Below are positions 11,000-21,970 of a stretch of 64,000 nt of DNA, piece by piece. Positions within the stretch are counted from its first letter, which is position 1, and every line of letters begins with the position of its first letter. A model generated the notes under the pieces. The model was not told the DNA's origin, searched no databases, and saw only the letters and a program-made list of their open reading frames with translations. The stretch is from Selaginella moellendorffii (taxonomy: Eukaryota > Streptophyta > Lycopodiopsida > Selaginellales > Selaginellaceae): NCBI RefSeq assembly GCF_000143415.4, contig NW_003314344.1, positions 512,367 to 576,366 on the forward strand, given 5' to 3'. A program made the translations under genes and the position numbers.

Positions 11000-13411
11000 A
11001 TGGCTGCCAGTGTGGCGGGACTCGCTTCCGGCCGCCAGGAACTCGCATTTGGCTTCACTCGCGTCCACAGGAGCAGCGCCAGCCGCCTGGTGAGCTTCAA
11101 ACCGGCGCGTTTGATCACAGCTTGCGCGGATGATCCCTCCAATTCTTCCACAGGTTCGCCCAAGCGGCAGCCGGAGCAGCCGCCACTGTCGCTCAGCCTG
11201 GAGAATGTGAACCCGGTGGATCTGGGTCGAAAGTCGAGGAAGGCTTTCGACGATGTGTGGCAGCGGATCAAGGATCTGGGTCAGTTCACGGGCTCGTCCA
11301 GGCCCCGGGATGGGGATGACAATGTGCTCGTTGGCGGCCCAATGTGCGAATTCACCATCCCAAACGCCGAGTTTACGACGCTGCTGGTCGTGGGAGCTAC
11401 CAGTCGCGTTGGCCGGGTTCTCATCCGGAAGCTCCAGCTGCGAGGATACAAAGTTAAGGTAGAGTCTCTTCTCCTCTCGGCATTTGCCTTTAATGGGCAA
11501 ATGTTTGAGGCATTTTGGTTTCTCTAAAATTCATTCTTTTGTGAAGGCTTTGGTACGAAATGCCGATCCCGAGACTTTGGAGATGCTGCCTCGCTCGGTA
11601 CAAATCGTTGTGGGCGATCTGGGAGAGCCGGAGACGCTGAAAGCAGCGGTCGAAGGTTGCAACAAGATCATCTGCTGTGCCGCTGCGCGATCATATATTA
11701 CTGCGGACCTCTACAGAGTTGACAACAAGGGGGTCCAAAATCTATCAACAGCATTCCAGGTTTGCGTAAGCTTGCTTTGCCAGAAGTTCTCATGTGTTTT
11801 TGTTTGTGTGCGTAGGATTACAATCACAGGTTAGCACAAACTCGTGCTGGGCGGAGTAGCAAGAGCAAACTTGTTGTGGCGAAATTCAGCAAGGCAAAGG
11901 AGGTGGATTCCTGGGAGATGAGGAGAGGTGAAGCTTTTGGTGGCTACGATCCCTCCTCAAAGTATCAGGTGAATTTTGGTGGAACTTTGGACGTGGATGA
12001 AAACAACAATGCCGACTTCTCAGGTACGTGTTTTGTTACCAGTGAGTAGCAAAGAGTTATGGTTTCTCGTTGTCTCAGGGTTTGTACCCAGCAGAGGTGG
12101 CTACGTAGAAATGGTGAAAAGCTTATCGTTTCCTTCGGGTTTTACTCTTGACAGGTGGGAAAGTTTTGCGAAGTTCTCTCTTTTCTCATCTTCATTGTGT
12201 GGCTGGTTCCATTTCGTGCTTACAGATACGAAGGTCTAGTTTTATGTGTTTGTGGCGACGGTAAGATTTACAGCCTCATTCTCGAGACCAGTGGTGGAGA
12301 ATACGACGCTCCTAGAAGACGTTACTATGCAAGATTCTTGACACGGCTTGGCTATAGCAGGGTATGGGTCATGGTTTACTTTCTCATTCACTACTCTCGT
12401 TTTGCAGATTAGAATACCCTTCACAAAGTTCAGGCCTATGAACGAAGAAGATCCACCACTTGATTTGTTCTTGGTGGATAAGCTGGCCATAAGATTTGAG
12501 CCGAGAAAACAAGTAAGCTCTAGAATGGTACATTAGTCGCTATAAAAGAAGTTTCTTTACTTTGTTAGAGATCTTCGTTTTTAGCAACAGGAGAAACTAG
12601 CAGTTTTAAGCTGCTAGTGGACTACATCAAAGCTCTCCCTGTAAGTGCATTTTGCATTCTACCTTTCGGTCCTTTTGATTCACACTGGTTCTTGTATTTC
12701 AGACGGGAGAAGAGACTGATTTCATTCTAGTCTCTTGCTCTGCAGCTGGGGTTGAGGGTCAAAGCAGAGAGAAACTTCTTAGAGCGAAACAGGTATTGCA
12801 TGCTTCACAGTGCCTTTAACTTTCGGTTTTCTTCTTTCCAAATTAGGCTGGAGAAGCAGCACTGAGAAACTCTGGACTTGGATACACAATTATACGTCCT
12901 GGTCCACTCATGGTATTGGTACCATTTGTCTTGAAAACCTTTTTTACTAGATCATGGTTCAGGAGGAACCTGGGGGACAACGAGCACTAGTTTTTGATCA
13001 AGGGAATCGAATTACACAGGTAGGCTCTTCGTTCTTCTGTCTCTGTTTTCCAGGCAAAGCATCTCAAACTTTGCAAACGCAGGGAATCAGCTGCGCAGAC
13101 GTTGCAGATGTTTGTGTCAAAGCTTTGCACGATCCAACAGCCAGGAACAAGAGCTTTGACGTGAGCTTCGATTTAAATGATCTTCTTTCCAGAGCTCTAA
13201 GAATTTATTTTTACAAGCAGGTCTGTTACGAGTACACTCCTGAGGCTGGACAAGGCTTGTATGAACTGGTAAAAAAGATTTGTTTACATTTGGCGAGTCC
13301 TTGTTCCTTTTGCCGATTTAACTTGGAGATTCATTCCAGGTTGCTCATGTTCCTGACAAATCAAACAACTATTTGACGCCAGCACTATCTGTTTTGGAGA
13401 AGAACACTTGA
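11000..13411 (+). CDS. HCF173: HCF173-like chloroplast atypical SDR / CIA30-domain protein
   Basis: Thirteen exons: 11000-11458, 11547-11759, 11816-12023, 12079-12154, 12226-12361, 12408-12512, 12569-12640, 12703-12792, 12847-12912, 12963-13019, 13083-13160, 13221-13268 and 13340-13411. The product is about 559 residues. The N-terminus is Ala/Ser/Arg-rich, as in a plastid transit peptide. VGATSRVGRVLIRKL is a nucleotide-binding (atypical SDR) glycine motif. A CIA30-like domain is inserted (from SKLVVAKFSKAKEVDSWE to IRFEPRKQ), after which the SDR half resumes (GYTIIRPGPL, EEPGGQRALVFDQGNRI, ISCADVADVCVKAL). This split arrangement and the wording match Arabidopsis HCF173, which is thylakoid-associated and promotes translation initiation of plastid psbA mRNA (photosystem II D1). 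The ATG at 11000 is the first in frame. An AATAAA signal follows the stop near 13422. Confidence 0.95.
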
Positions 13412-13466
13412 AAGATTTATGTAATAAATTGTTGAAAAATAAAAAGAAAAAGAAAAAAAAAAAACC

Positions 13467-13745
13467 ATGTTTGTATACACATTTGTGTTTTGGTTGACTT
13501 CGCTTGTGTTTTGGGCGAGAACTCTCATCCAAGGTTCCAAGATGTTGCAGCGATTTCTTGGCCAGGTATCACTAGCAAATCCACACACTGCATGGATCTT
13601 TGCGGTGACACTCTACATTTCCATGGTCTTCGTCTTGCTGGCTTTTGGGATTCACCACTTGAAGAAGAACTTCTCTCTCGTGGCTGGACTTATTCTCACT
13701 GTTGTTAGCTTGGTTATGCTGGAACTCAACTCCCCTCCTTCCTGA
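13467..13745 (+). CDS. Possible small membrane protein of 92 residues
   Basis: ATG-to-TGA frame starting just after an A-rich run that follows the HCF173 stop. The protein has three hydrophobic stretches (VYTFVFWLTSLVFWA, WIFAVTLYISMVFVLLAFGI and LVAGLILTVVSLVMLEL), so it would be an integral membrane protein. I do not recognise a family. An overlapping second frame is also open for 72 codons, and the region could simply be HCF173 3' UTR or the remnant of another gene. Confidence 0.3.
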   Translation: MFVYTFVFWLTSLVFWARTLIQGSKMLQRFLGQVSLANPHTAWIFAVTLYISMVFVLLAFGIHHLKKNFSLVAGLILTVVSLVMLELNSPPS

Positions 13746-14422
13746 TTTCATGATCTTGATCTTAAATTCTCCCCAAAATCAATCAAACAATCCAGTTTTT
13801 CTTGCTTCAATGTCAAAGGTATTGTTCGTACTCCTGGCACTTCGTGATTTTAAATATTTATTTATTTTTATAAAGATTTTTGGTATGTACAGCGACGGTG
13901 CCACTGAGATATTGTTTGAAAATATCAAATCAGCTTCGTGACTTGTATAGTACCTTGGCAAGGAATTTCAAAAAAAAGAATAAATTCTAAAGCTTTTGAG
14001 CAAAGATTAAAAGTCTTGATCTTGCCTCCTGGCAGCATTGATATTATTTCTTTCCTTTTCATTTCTTTCTTGCTGTGTCGATGTTCATCTCCATTTTTTC
14101 TCGCTGATAGATATCCAACCCATCTCTCATTCGCCACAGTGCTAGTTTTGTCCATGTTTGTTAGGATCGCTCTCCAGGATGTCAGCAGATCCACTGTAGA
14201 TCGCTGGAGTTGTTTTTGGAGTGGAGGAATATAGGATTTGCGTGATTGGAACTTTGGAGCTTGGCCATGGGTTCCTGTAGAATCTGAGCTTTTGGGTCTT
14301 TGGCTTCACAAGAATCCATATCACCATTTCATTTCAAATCTTTGCAGTTCTCTCTTTATTTTTTTTCTTTATTTTTTTTTTTTGCTTGCTTGCCTGCTTG
14401 CTTCCTTTTTGGATTCTCGAGA
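13746..14422. other. Spacer and 5' leader of the AT-hook gene
   Basis: AT-rich at first, then pyrimidine-rich (long T runs near 14350-14400) just before the AT-hook ATG. This fits a 5' UTR. No other gene was seen. Confidence 0.5.
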
Positions 14423-14845
14423 ATGGGAAGAACGAAGGCCAGGTCCAAGAAATCCATTGAGGACGATGCCACCAACAATTTGGGGATGGATAACAGGGCA
14501 GCAGAAGCTCCAAGGAAGAGGGGCAGGCCAAAGAAAGTGATTCAACACGAAAGCGAAGAAGATCAACAAGAGAAAGAAGAGAAGCATGAAGAACAGGAGG
14601 GAGTTCTAGATGATCACTTTGATCCAAAGCCATTCTTTGAAGACAGTGGCAGCAGCAAAGATGTGGTTAATGCCCACAAGCAAGAACAAAACGAAGAAGC
14701 TCCAGCTCGCTTTCTTCCAAGAAAAAGGGGGAGGCCTCCCAAAGCCAAAGCAATAGCAGTAGCTCCAGAGCAGCAAGCCAAGAAGAAAGGATACAGTCGA
14801 CGCAAGAGTGAGCCACACAGAGCCGCTGGCTTCGCTGCCAAATGA
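14423..14845 (+). CDS. AT-hook DNA-binding protein, two hooks
   Basis: Single-exon frame of 140 residues. Two AT-hooks with the GRP core are visible: RKRGRPKK at residues 31-38 and RKRGRPPK at 100-107. They are separated by a Glu/Gln/Lys-rich acidic linker. The C-terminus GYSRRKSEPHRAAGFAAK matches the 'SRRKS.PRRAA' tail of a small plant AT-hook protein family. AT-hooks bind the minor groove of AT-rich DNA, so a nuclear chromatin-associated role is expected, though no specific target can be read from the sequence. The ATG at 14423 was chosen because the upstream in-frame sequence is low-complexity T-rich leader and MGRTKAR gives the family-like start. Confidence 0.75.
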   Translation: MGRTKARSKKSIEDDATNNLGMDNRAAEAPRKRGRPKKVIQHESEEDQQEKEEKHEEQEGVLDDHFDPKPFFEDSGSSKDVVNAHKQEQNEEAPARFLPRKRGRPPKAKAIAVAPEQQAKKKGYSRRKSEPHRAAGFAAK

Positions 14846-15150
14846 ATCGACGATCGATCGATGCGATCGACAAATCAATGGAAAAATCCCGTTTTTGGAT
14901 CCAAAATCCCAAAATCTTGCTTATTGTTTCAAACATACTTGTCGTATCGTGAGCTGCTTCCAATCCATCCAACCGAAAGTTTTCGATCAATCACTGTTAC
15001 CTTTCGTTCAAACTAAGAAGCAAACAAAATAATTTTGATAAAAAAAAATTCGTGGCCGATTCCTCCATTTTAAAGCCGTGCAAGAAAAGGACTTCCTTTC
15101 GCAGTTAAAATATTGGTCTTGTCTTGACTTCCAGACGATGCCAATGATAA

Positions 15151-16944
15151 ATGAGCTCCTCGCCATTCCAATCTCCAAAGCTTTCGATCACCAGCGATGC
15201 CGATCTTCACAGTGCCCTCGATCAGCTCCAACTCTCGAGCGACTGCTGCAACCTCTACGAGGGGATCGTCAAGTACTGCGGCAAAAGCAAGAATCTCTCG
15301 GCTGGAAGACGCGCGCACTCTCTTCTCCAACAAAGCTCGCTTCGATCGGACAGATACCTCGCTAATCTCCTCGTGGAAATGTATGGGAAGTGTGGGAATC
15401 TGGACGAGGCTCGGCGGGTTTTTGACACCGTCGCGGTGCCGAATGTTTTCTCCTGGACTCTCCTGTTCGTTGTATATGCCCAGAACGGGCATTTGCGTAA
15501 AGCTCGACAGATTTTTGAAGCGATGCCGGAGAAGGATGTTGCTGCCTGGAACGCGATGATGAACCTCTATGTTGAGAATCAGGACTTTGATTCTGCTAAA
15601 GAAATCTTTGATAGAATGAAAGCCAGAGATGTGTTCTCGTGGACTGCGATGATCACTGCATACTCGCACAGTGGGGATTTGGAGAGCGCAAAAGCTTGTT
15701 TCGATCGAATGAAGCGTCGTAACTCCGTTACATGGAATGCTATGTTAGCTGCCTACATACGAAATGGCCATACGGTAGAAGCCGAGTCTTTTTTCCGAAA
15801 GATTCCGCGGCCTGATGCTGTTTCGTGGAACTCAATCATATCCGCAGTTGCCAAATGCGGGGATTTGCGGCGAGCAAGACAACTTTTCGATCAGTCACCG
15901 GAGAAAAACGTCGTAACTTACAACACGATGATCACCAGCTTTGTTCAGACCAATCGTGTCGATCTCGCAAAGAATTTCTTCGATCGGATGGAAGAGAAAG
16001 ACTCGGTTTCGTGGAACGCGATGATAACCGGGTATGCCCAAAGCGGCCATCTCGACAAAGCCCGAGAGATGTTTGATCGAATGCCCGACAGAGATAGAGA
16101 TCCGGCGTCCTGGAACTCGATGATAAGCGGATACGCTCTTGAAGGACGCCTCGAGGATGCGAAGTTCCTGTTTGATTCCATGGCCGGGAAGAGAAACTTG
16201 GTGTCCTGGAACGCTCTCATCGCTGGCTACGGGCAGAATGGCTATGGAAAAGAAGCCATCAATCTCTTCAAGAAAATGGTGCTGGAGTTTCGATCGGAGC
16301 TTCCAAACAAGGTGACTTGCATCAGTGTTTTGGATGCCTGCGCGAGCAGCCTCTCGCTGAGCGATGGCCGAGCTATGCACGCCAGGATCTTCCTCTACGG
16401 CGTCCAGTCCGAGACAGTGGTGGGAAACTCGCTCATCAACATGTATGGGAAGTGTGGCTTGCTGGATCAAGCCGCGAGAATTCTCATCACGATGCCTCAC
16501 GCCAATTCGATCTCCTGGAACACCTTGATCGGATCGTATGCTCAGCTCGGCCGCGCGGCGATCGCAATCCAGCTCCTTCCGCTCATGATCTGCGAGGGAT
16601 TCCAGCCCTGCCAGGTGACTTTCTCGGGGGTTCTCTCGGCTTGCGGCCATGGAGGGCTGTGGAGCAGAGCGCGCGAGTTCTTCGTGTCGATGGTGGGCGA
16701 TTTTGGGGTAGCACCCATCGCCGGGCACTACGCGTGCGTGATCGATCTTCTGGGCCGCTCCGGGCTGCTGATCGAGGCTCAGGATTTGCTCCAATCCACG
16801 CCGCAGGACGAGATCTCGTGCATGTCGATCGTGGGCGCATCGAGGCTGCACGGCGATTGCGGGATTGGATCCCGGGCGGCGCTGCGCGCGTCGCAAATCG
16901 ATCCACAGAGCTCCGCGCCCTACGTGTTCTTAAGCTCTTTTTAA
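15151..16944 (+). CDS. PLS-class pentatricopeptide repeat protein, 597 aa
   Basis: Intronless ATG-to-TAA frame. After a short leader come about fifteen tandem PPR motifs, most of about 31 residues of the S/SS type with the pattern 'A..F+.M...+..+WNAMI.AY...G' (MYGKCGNLDEARRVF, KDVAAWNAMMNLYVE, DSVSWNAMITGYAQSGH). L- and P-type motifs follow (TCISVLDACASSLSLSDGRA). It ends in a short E1-like region (HYACVIDLLGRSGLLIEAQD, then APYVFLSSF) with no DYW deaminase domain. Such proteins bind single-stranded organelle RNA, one motif per base, and take part in editing, splicing or stability. The leader may be an organelle-targeting peptide. The end right after 'YVFLSS' is shorter than usual, so slight C-terminal truncation is possible. 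Confidence 0.9.
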   Translation: MSSSPFQSPKLSITSDADLHSALDQLQLSSDCCNLYEGIVKYCGKSKNLSAGRRAHSLLQQSSLRSDRYLANLLVEMYGKCGNLDEARRVFDTVAVPNVFSWTLLFVVYAQNGHLRKARQIFEAMPEKDVAAWNAMMNLYVENQDFDSAKEIFDRMKARDVFSWTAMITAYSHSGDLESAKACFDRMKRRNSVTWNAMLAAYIRNGHTVEAESFFRKIPRPDAVSWNSIISAVAKCGDLRRARQLFDQSPEKNVVTYNTMITSFVQTNRVDLAKNFFDRMEEKDSVSWNAMITGYAQSGHLDKAREMFDRMPDRDRDPASWNSMISGYALEGRLEDAKFLFDSMAGKRNLVSWNALIAGYGQNGYGKEAINLFKKMVLEFRSELPNKVTCISVLDACASSLSLSDGRAMHARIFLYGVQSETVVGNSLINMYGKCGLLDQAARILITMPHANSISWNTLIGSYAQLGRAAIAIQLLPLMICEGFQPCQVTFSGVLSACGHGGLWSRAREFFVSMVGDFGVAPIAGHYACVIDLLGRSGLLIEAQDLLQSTPQDEISCMSIVGASRLHGDCGIGSRAALRASQIDPQSSAPYVFLSSF

Positions 16945-17107
16945 ACTGGGTGGAATATGCTCCATCGACGGAGGGCGCCATGTTAGGGCACGCCCGTTCG
17001 CGACTCGAGCGATCGGAGCTGCTGATGGGCGATCGCAATTCTAGCTGGGATTAGCTTGCTGTGACGATCGATCGGTAGAACACACTGAGAAACTTGGATT
17101 TGGCGCA

Positions 17108-17485
17108 ATGGGGCGCCGGAAATCAAATGTGATCCTGCGAGCTCTGTCGTGCTTGAAGCACCAGGCTGGGAGCAGCGTTCGCTCGCTATCCAAATTGCTA
17201 GGATGTCGGGCGCCGCGGGGCAGCATCAAGAAGCTCGCCAGGAAGAAGAGGATTTCTAGGGGCAATTCGGTGGGATTCAAGCTCGCATCCAGATCGATAA
17301 GCAGTAGCAAGCACTTGGAATCGAAGAGGAAGAAGAAGAAGAAGAACGATCACCACCGCAGAAGAAAGCGATCGAGGAAGAGCGAGCAGCATGATCACAA
17401 GCTCAAGCGGCGAAGGAGGCGACGACGAAGAAGACGAAGAAAACAAAAGGGAAGAGGCTCGCGCGGGAAATGGGGATTGCTGTGA
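17108..17485 (+). CDS. Hypothetical Arg/Lys-rich protein, 125 aa
   Basis: ATG-to-TGA frame with no recognised domain. The N-terminal 65 residues are mixed basic (MGRRKSNVILRALSCLKHQ). The second half is almost entirely Lys, Arg, His and Ser, with a Lys run at residues 73-79 and eleven Arg in a row at 101-111. If expressed it would probably be nuclear or nucleolar and bind nucleic acid. Because the basic run comes from purine repeats (GAAGAAG, CGACGAAGA), a chance frame is possible. Confidence 0.4.
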   Translation: MGRRKSNVILRALSCLKHQAGSSVRSLSKLLGCRAPRGSIKKLARKKRISRGNSVGFKLASRSISSSKHLESKRKKKKKNDHHRRRKRSRKSEQHDHKLKRRRRRRRRRRRKQKGRGSRGKWGLL

Positions 17486-17684
17486 CATAGATTTTCCCTT
17501 CTATAAGTTCTCTCCTTTTGTCCCCTTTGGTGCCCAGCTATGGCGGCCATTTTGACCAAACAATGGCGTTTATTTAGGGTTTATCGCGTCATCACGTGGA
17601 GGAGAGAAGACGCGTTCCCGCCGCGCTGCCATGATGCTCGTTCCAGAGTGATGCGATCGCGGCAATCTCCAAGAGGCCGGCGCC

Positions 17685-19669
17685 ATGAATCGAGGCGCGA
17701 TTGGCAGCGTCGTCCTCGCCATCGCCTTGCTCGCCCTCGTCGCGAATGTATCGCACGCCGTGGAGGAGGATCGGTCGTCGGTGAGTGTCAGGGCTAGGGT
17801 AGCGCCGGATGAGAAGGATCAGGGATGGAGCGGCTCGAGAACAGCGGCATCGAGGGTTTCTGTGGCGACTGTGGCGATTCTCACGCTTGGAATGGCTGCC
17901 GCTACTGGTCTCGGTGCCGTGCCGTTCTTCTTCGTGGAGTTGCAAGCAAAATGGGCCGGACTGTGCAACGGGATCGCGTCTGGAGTGATGCTTGCCGCGA
18001 GCTTCGATTTAATCCAGGAAGGCCAGAGGTTTGGAGGAGGAAATTGGGTGGTGGCGGGCATTCTTTCGGGTGGACTCTTCATTCTCTACAGCCAAAAGGT
18101 TCGTTCTCCTCTAGAACACTGGATTTATTTTTCTAGAACACTGTCATCCTATTCTTTGCTTTCTTTCTCGCAGGTTTTGGAGAGGTTTGGGGACGTGAAG
18201 CTCATGGATGTCAAGGGTGCTGATGCAAGGAAAATGCTCCTTGTGATTGGTATCATGACGCTTCACTCGTTTGGAGAAGGATCTGGAGTGGGAGTTTCCT
18301 TTGCCGGACCCAAGGGACTCTCGCAAGGAATCACTGTGACGCTGGCGATTGCTGTGCACAACATTCCCGAGGGATTGGCAGTGAGTATGGTCCTTGCGTC
18401 GCGAGGGGTCTCGGCTCGCAATGCGATGCTTTGGAGTACCTTTACTTCTTTGCCACAGGTAATGCTTGATCTTTTGGTTGGTTTGCCAAACCTTTGACAC
18501 GTTATCTTCTCTCTGGATACAGCCATTGGTAGCAGTACCAGCTTTTATCTGTGCGGAGGCGTTCCAAAAATTTCTACCTCTCTGCATGGGCTTCGCTGCG
18601 GGATGCATGATCTGGATGGTCCTGGCCGAAGTTCTTCCCGACAGTTTTAAGGTGACAGAGCAAACTCTAGAGACTCTTAGGCACGTCTAACGTTGGCTGC
18701 TATCCAGGATGCCGATGCTTCCGAAGTTGCCTCCGCGGCAACCGTCTCGATAGCTTTCATGGAGATTCTAAGCACAGTCATGGAAAGCGGAGCCAGGTAT
18801 AACTACATCGTTTTTCACCAAAACCAGGGCGGCTTGACAGCTCTAATGTTTCCAGATGGAACAACACTGGCTCTGCTCTTCTCTGGTCACTGCTCTTCGG
18901 ACTGGGGCCTTTCATCGGCGGCCTCGCTCTAGTTTCGCTCGTCGGCTCGATCAGATTACCTTACTCATTCTTTGGCTCAGTGGGATCCGGGATAGCACTC
19001 GTCCTGGCTCTCTGGAGGCCGTCACAGCTCTGGCTCTCGGGAAAGATGGACAGACTAGTTCTCTCGGGGCTCTTCTTCCTGGGAACTTGTCTATGGAGGC
19101 TGGCTCACCTGTGGGAAAGCAGAAGACCCCGGAAGGCCGAAGTGGAAGTTTTCATCACCAAGCCAAAGCAAGCCAGCAGCCTGGCTTCCGGGGCGATTCT
19201 AGCAGCAGGGACAATGGGCTTCCACGCTTTTGCGGAAGGCTTAGCTCTGGGTGTGGCGGCCAACAAAGCTTACGGCCTTGGAACTCATATGCTCTTGCCG
19301 GTTTGTCTCCACGGACTGCCGCGAGGGGCCGCTGTAGCGAGCACCATCTATGGAGCTACTGGAAGCTGGCAGCAGGCATTGGTTCTAGCAACAGTGACGG
19401 GATTTGCGAGTCCGGTGGGTGCGATTGTGGCGATTCTGGGAGGATTGAGCTACAGCGGACTAGATTTTTGGATGGTGGTGGCGTGTGGAAGCTTGGTTCC
19501 AGCGTTTGGTCGCCAGATTTTGGTGAGAGCTGCTGGAAGGAGGGGCGCGAGCAGCGTGGTGATGGGACTGGTGACTGGCTTTGGATTTGCGAGCGCGCTT
19601 CTTACCAGCACTCGAATGGTTTGTTTGTATACGCCTTACTGTAGCTCCGCTCCAGAAGCTGTGACTTAA
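17685..19669 (+). CDS. ZIP-family metal transporter (At3g08650-like)
   Basis: Five exons: 17685-18098, 18174-18458, 18523-18651, 18708-18796 and 18856-19669. They give about 576 residues. There is an N-terminal signal-like hydrophobic segment (SVVLAIALLALVANVSHA). About twelve further hydrophobic segments contain the ZIP metal-site motifs: LHSFGEGSGVGVSF and AIAVHNIPEGLAVSMV (His, Asn, Pro, Glu-Gly) in the first half, and GFHAFAEGLALGV plus LPVCLHGLPRGAAVAS in the second. The family moves zinc or related divalent metals into the cytosol. The length and double set of His/Glu motifs resemble the putative plant zinc transporter At3g08650 rather than the short IRT/ZIP proteins. The ATG at 17685 opens the signal peptide. 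A 47-bp mutated copy of codons around 'LHGLPRG' is found at 24.6 kb. Confidence 0.92.
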
Positions 19670-19729
19670 CAGCAATTTAAAGGAGCCTTTAAAACTTACC
19701 TAGGGTTCTTGGGTCTTAGGAAGAAGTGT

Positions 19730-20735
19730 GAGATGCCGCGGGCGAGGCGATCGGAGGCGCTCGTCCTTGCGCTGCTTCTGTCTTGCATTCCATTATGTAG
19801 CTCAAGTCGATCCGGCAGGAGCTGGAGGACGTGCTTGGATTCTGCGAGAGATTTCCTTCCCTTTCGGGGAAAATGTAAGCGATCGGTTCGTTCTTTCTTG
19901 GAGAATGCCGCTCAGTGCGTCTTGCTCTTGCAGATTTCTCGCGAAATGGCGAGGATTTCGGCGTTTCTTAGGATCCAGCAGGAGGAAGAGGCGAAGATTG
20001 TGGCGATTCCCGTCCTTGTTGCGGCGTTGAAGGCGTGTGGCAGCTCCGGCGACGTGGATTTCGCGAAGAAAATCCATGGCGATGCAGAGGAGAGCGGGCA
20101 CGATTTCTACGTTGCAAACACGCTGGTGAGCTTGTATGGATAGTGTGTGGCAACTTGGTGGAAGCTGAGAGAGTTTTTTGCGGGGATGGTGGTTTCTTGG
20201 GCGGCACTGATGCTGGAAAACGGGGAAGAGGCACTGGCTTTACAGGCACCACTGTCATGGATGAGAGCAGAGAAGTGTGGCTCCAAATGACAGGACCTTT
20301 GTTGCTGCTCTCAAGGCATAGCAGGCAAGGAAGAAGGCAGCAAAGAGTTGGAAGATGGTTCGTGAAAACACGGACGCTGGAGAAAGGCATGGATCTCCAT
20401 TCTCAAGCTTCAAGCTAGATATATTCGTGGCCAGCTCGGTGATCGACATGTACGCTATCGTTCGGTATGGGTGCCCGGACAAGTTTAAGCAGCATGACCT
20501 GGTTTCGTTGGTGCTGGGGTACTTGGAAAACGGCCAGCCAGAGCTTGGTTACACAGATTGTGGAAGTTTATTGGACGCTCAGGGGCTCTTCAACCACTTG
20601 CCAGTCCATAATCTGGCACTCTGGAACACGCTGATACTCGGGTATGCTGAGAACGTAGTGGACGAGAAGATCGCCATCCCTCTCTCGACCAGCTCAGCAT
20701 GGCTGCAAGCCGAGAGAGAACCGACGCGAAAGTGA
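19730..20735 (+). pseudogene. PPR pseudogene, dispersed copy B
   Basis: Plus-strand homologue of copy A (9.9-10.8 kb). It has AIPVLVAALKACGSSGDVDF, a KKIHGDAEESGHD block, VANTLVSLYG followed by a stop, then VASSVIDMYAIVRYG and HNLALWNTLILGYAENVVDEK in other frames. At least three frame changes separate the motifs. It lies directly downstream of the ZIP gene. The 3' end meets an oppositely oriented PPR fragment at about 20.70-20.74 kb. Confidence 0.8.
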
Positions 20736-21055
20736 TCCCGTCGTCACGCATTTGATCGAAGAGCTCCATCGCGAGCTTGTAGTTCCCCTGGCAGCTGTAT
20801 CCCCCAATCAAAGCATTCGAGACTTCCAGCCGGAGTCGAAAGCATGCCGAGCTTCCACCATGCCTCCACACTTCCCATACGTGTCCACCAGCGCGGTTCG
20901 TAAAACGCAACCGTGGATCCATCTCACGGCCTCCAAAGCCAACAGATTCCCACAAGCCTCGAGTGCGGCCTTGAAGCTCTAGGAATCCAGCGAGAGATCT
21001 TCTTCACGTTGTTGTATCCTCGAGAAGAGCTCCAAGGCCACAGATGGTTCCCACT
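20700..21055 (-). pseudogene. Second PPR relic, opposite orientation
   Basis: On the minus strand the pieces read, in order, SVALELFSRIQQ, FKAALEACGNLLALEAVRWI, ALVDTYGKCGGMVEARHAF, NALIGGYSCQGNYKLAMELF and ITFASVLSRLAAML. This is a normal order for a PLS-type PPR gene but with an internal stop and several frame shifts. It runs tail-to-tail into copy B. Confidence 0.7.
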
Positions 21056-21059
21056 TGTG

Positions 21060-21570
21060 CGTGAGTGATATGCTCGGCCGACTTTCTTGGAGTAGAGGTT
21101 CTTCACGTACTCTCCAAACACGCACGGGACCACGGGTTGTAGGCTGCCGGATGCTCCGGGTCTAAAAGTTTGGGAATCGGAGAAACTCTAACGTCGGAAG
21201 ATGGATCATAGAAGAGCCCGACCGACGCCCGAGATTTACCCGCGTTCAAGATGGTTCTCTTCAGCTTTGCATTGCGGAGTCTCAAAACTGTTGTTAAACT
21301 TGCCTGAAGCTGGTCGATAACAAGAGCACCGGGAATCGACCCGTGTCTTGGAACTTAACTTGGAGCCCCACGACATCATTTTCCTGCAAGAGAATGGGGA
21401 GACTGACTGCTCAGTCCGATTGCGAGCTCGGGGCTCGGGCAAGGAGGATAATAGTTGAGTTCCAGCGCTGCTTGGTGCTTACCAAATTCCCTCTCGAGAT
21501 AGTCGGAGTCTAAGCCCAGACCCTCAGACAATGCTCGCAGGAGATGCCATGGCTTGATTCACAGCAACCA
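21060..21570 (-). pseudogene. 2-oxoglutarate/Fe(II) dioxygenase C-terminal relic
   Basis: Minus-strand pieces in three frames match the C-terminal half of plant 2-oxoglutarate-dependent dioxygenases (flavonol synthase/gibberellin oxidase type). They are EGLGLDSDYLEREFGKHQ, LELNYYPPCPSPELAIGLS, LLQENDVVGLQVKFQD, VGLFYDPSSDVRVSPIPKLL and EYVKNLYSKK. The segment expected to carry the iron-binding HxD is deleted between 'IGLS' and 'LLQEND', and frameshifts follow, so it cannot be active. I first took the 'KLLDPEHPAAY' piece for a PPR E motif; the flanking blocks show it is dioxygenase. Confidence 0.75.
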
Positions 21571-21970
21571 ACCTGGATGATCCATAGAAAAAACTCTTTA
21601 GAGGAAGAAAATAATGCTGCACTTCGCGAGGACAAGAGCTTTGCCAAGCGCTTGGAGGACAATGGAGGATAAAATAAAAGGCTGGGGAACTAACTGTCTA
21701 GTGTGACCCCAAAGCTGTGAATTACATTCATAACTGTTCCTGTTAATTCCTTGATACCGGTTTGGGGTAGGATGTGAGAACATCACAGTGACTTTAGTCC
21801 ACATAGAACACCAACAAGCAAGATTGATTTTTGATGCTTATCGAGCTCCTTTTGTTTAGCTTTACATGTAGTGGCAGCAATGACATATCAAATATCTTTC
21901 TCAGACACTTTCTAGCTGAGTATTTTAAATATTTTTATAAAGTATAGTTTAACTTCGAGATTCCATAAGA

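Noticed and set aside
15895-16896. 333-codon open frame on the minus strand
   Set aside because: Lies wholly opposite the PPR gene; its wording is the antisense of repeated PPR codons. The same holds for the long antisense frames at 16583-17038, 34291-35903 and 37080-37865.
17540-17797. Upstream frames before the ZIP start (MAAILTKQWRLF; MRSRQSPRGRRHE)
   Set aside because: They are out of frame with the transporter and do not extend a conserved domain. The ATG at 17685 opens a signal peptide.
21103-21285. PPR E-motif in KLLDPEHPAAY
   Set aside because: Adjacent blocks (ENDVVGLQVKFQD, YYPPCPSPEL, EYVKNLYSKK) show that it belongs to a 2-oxoglutarate dioxygenase.
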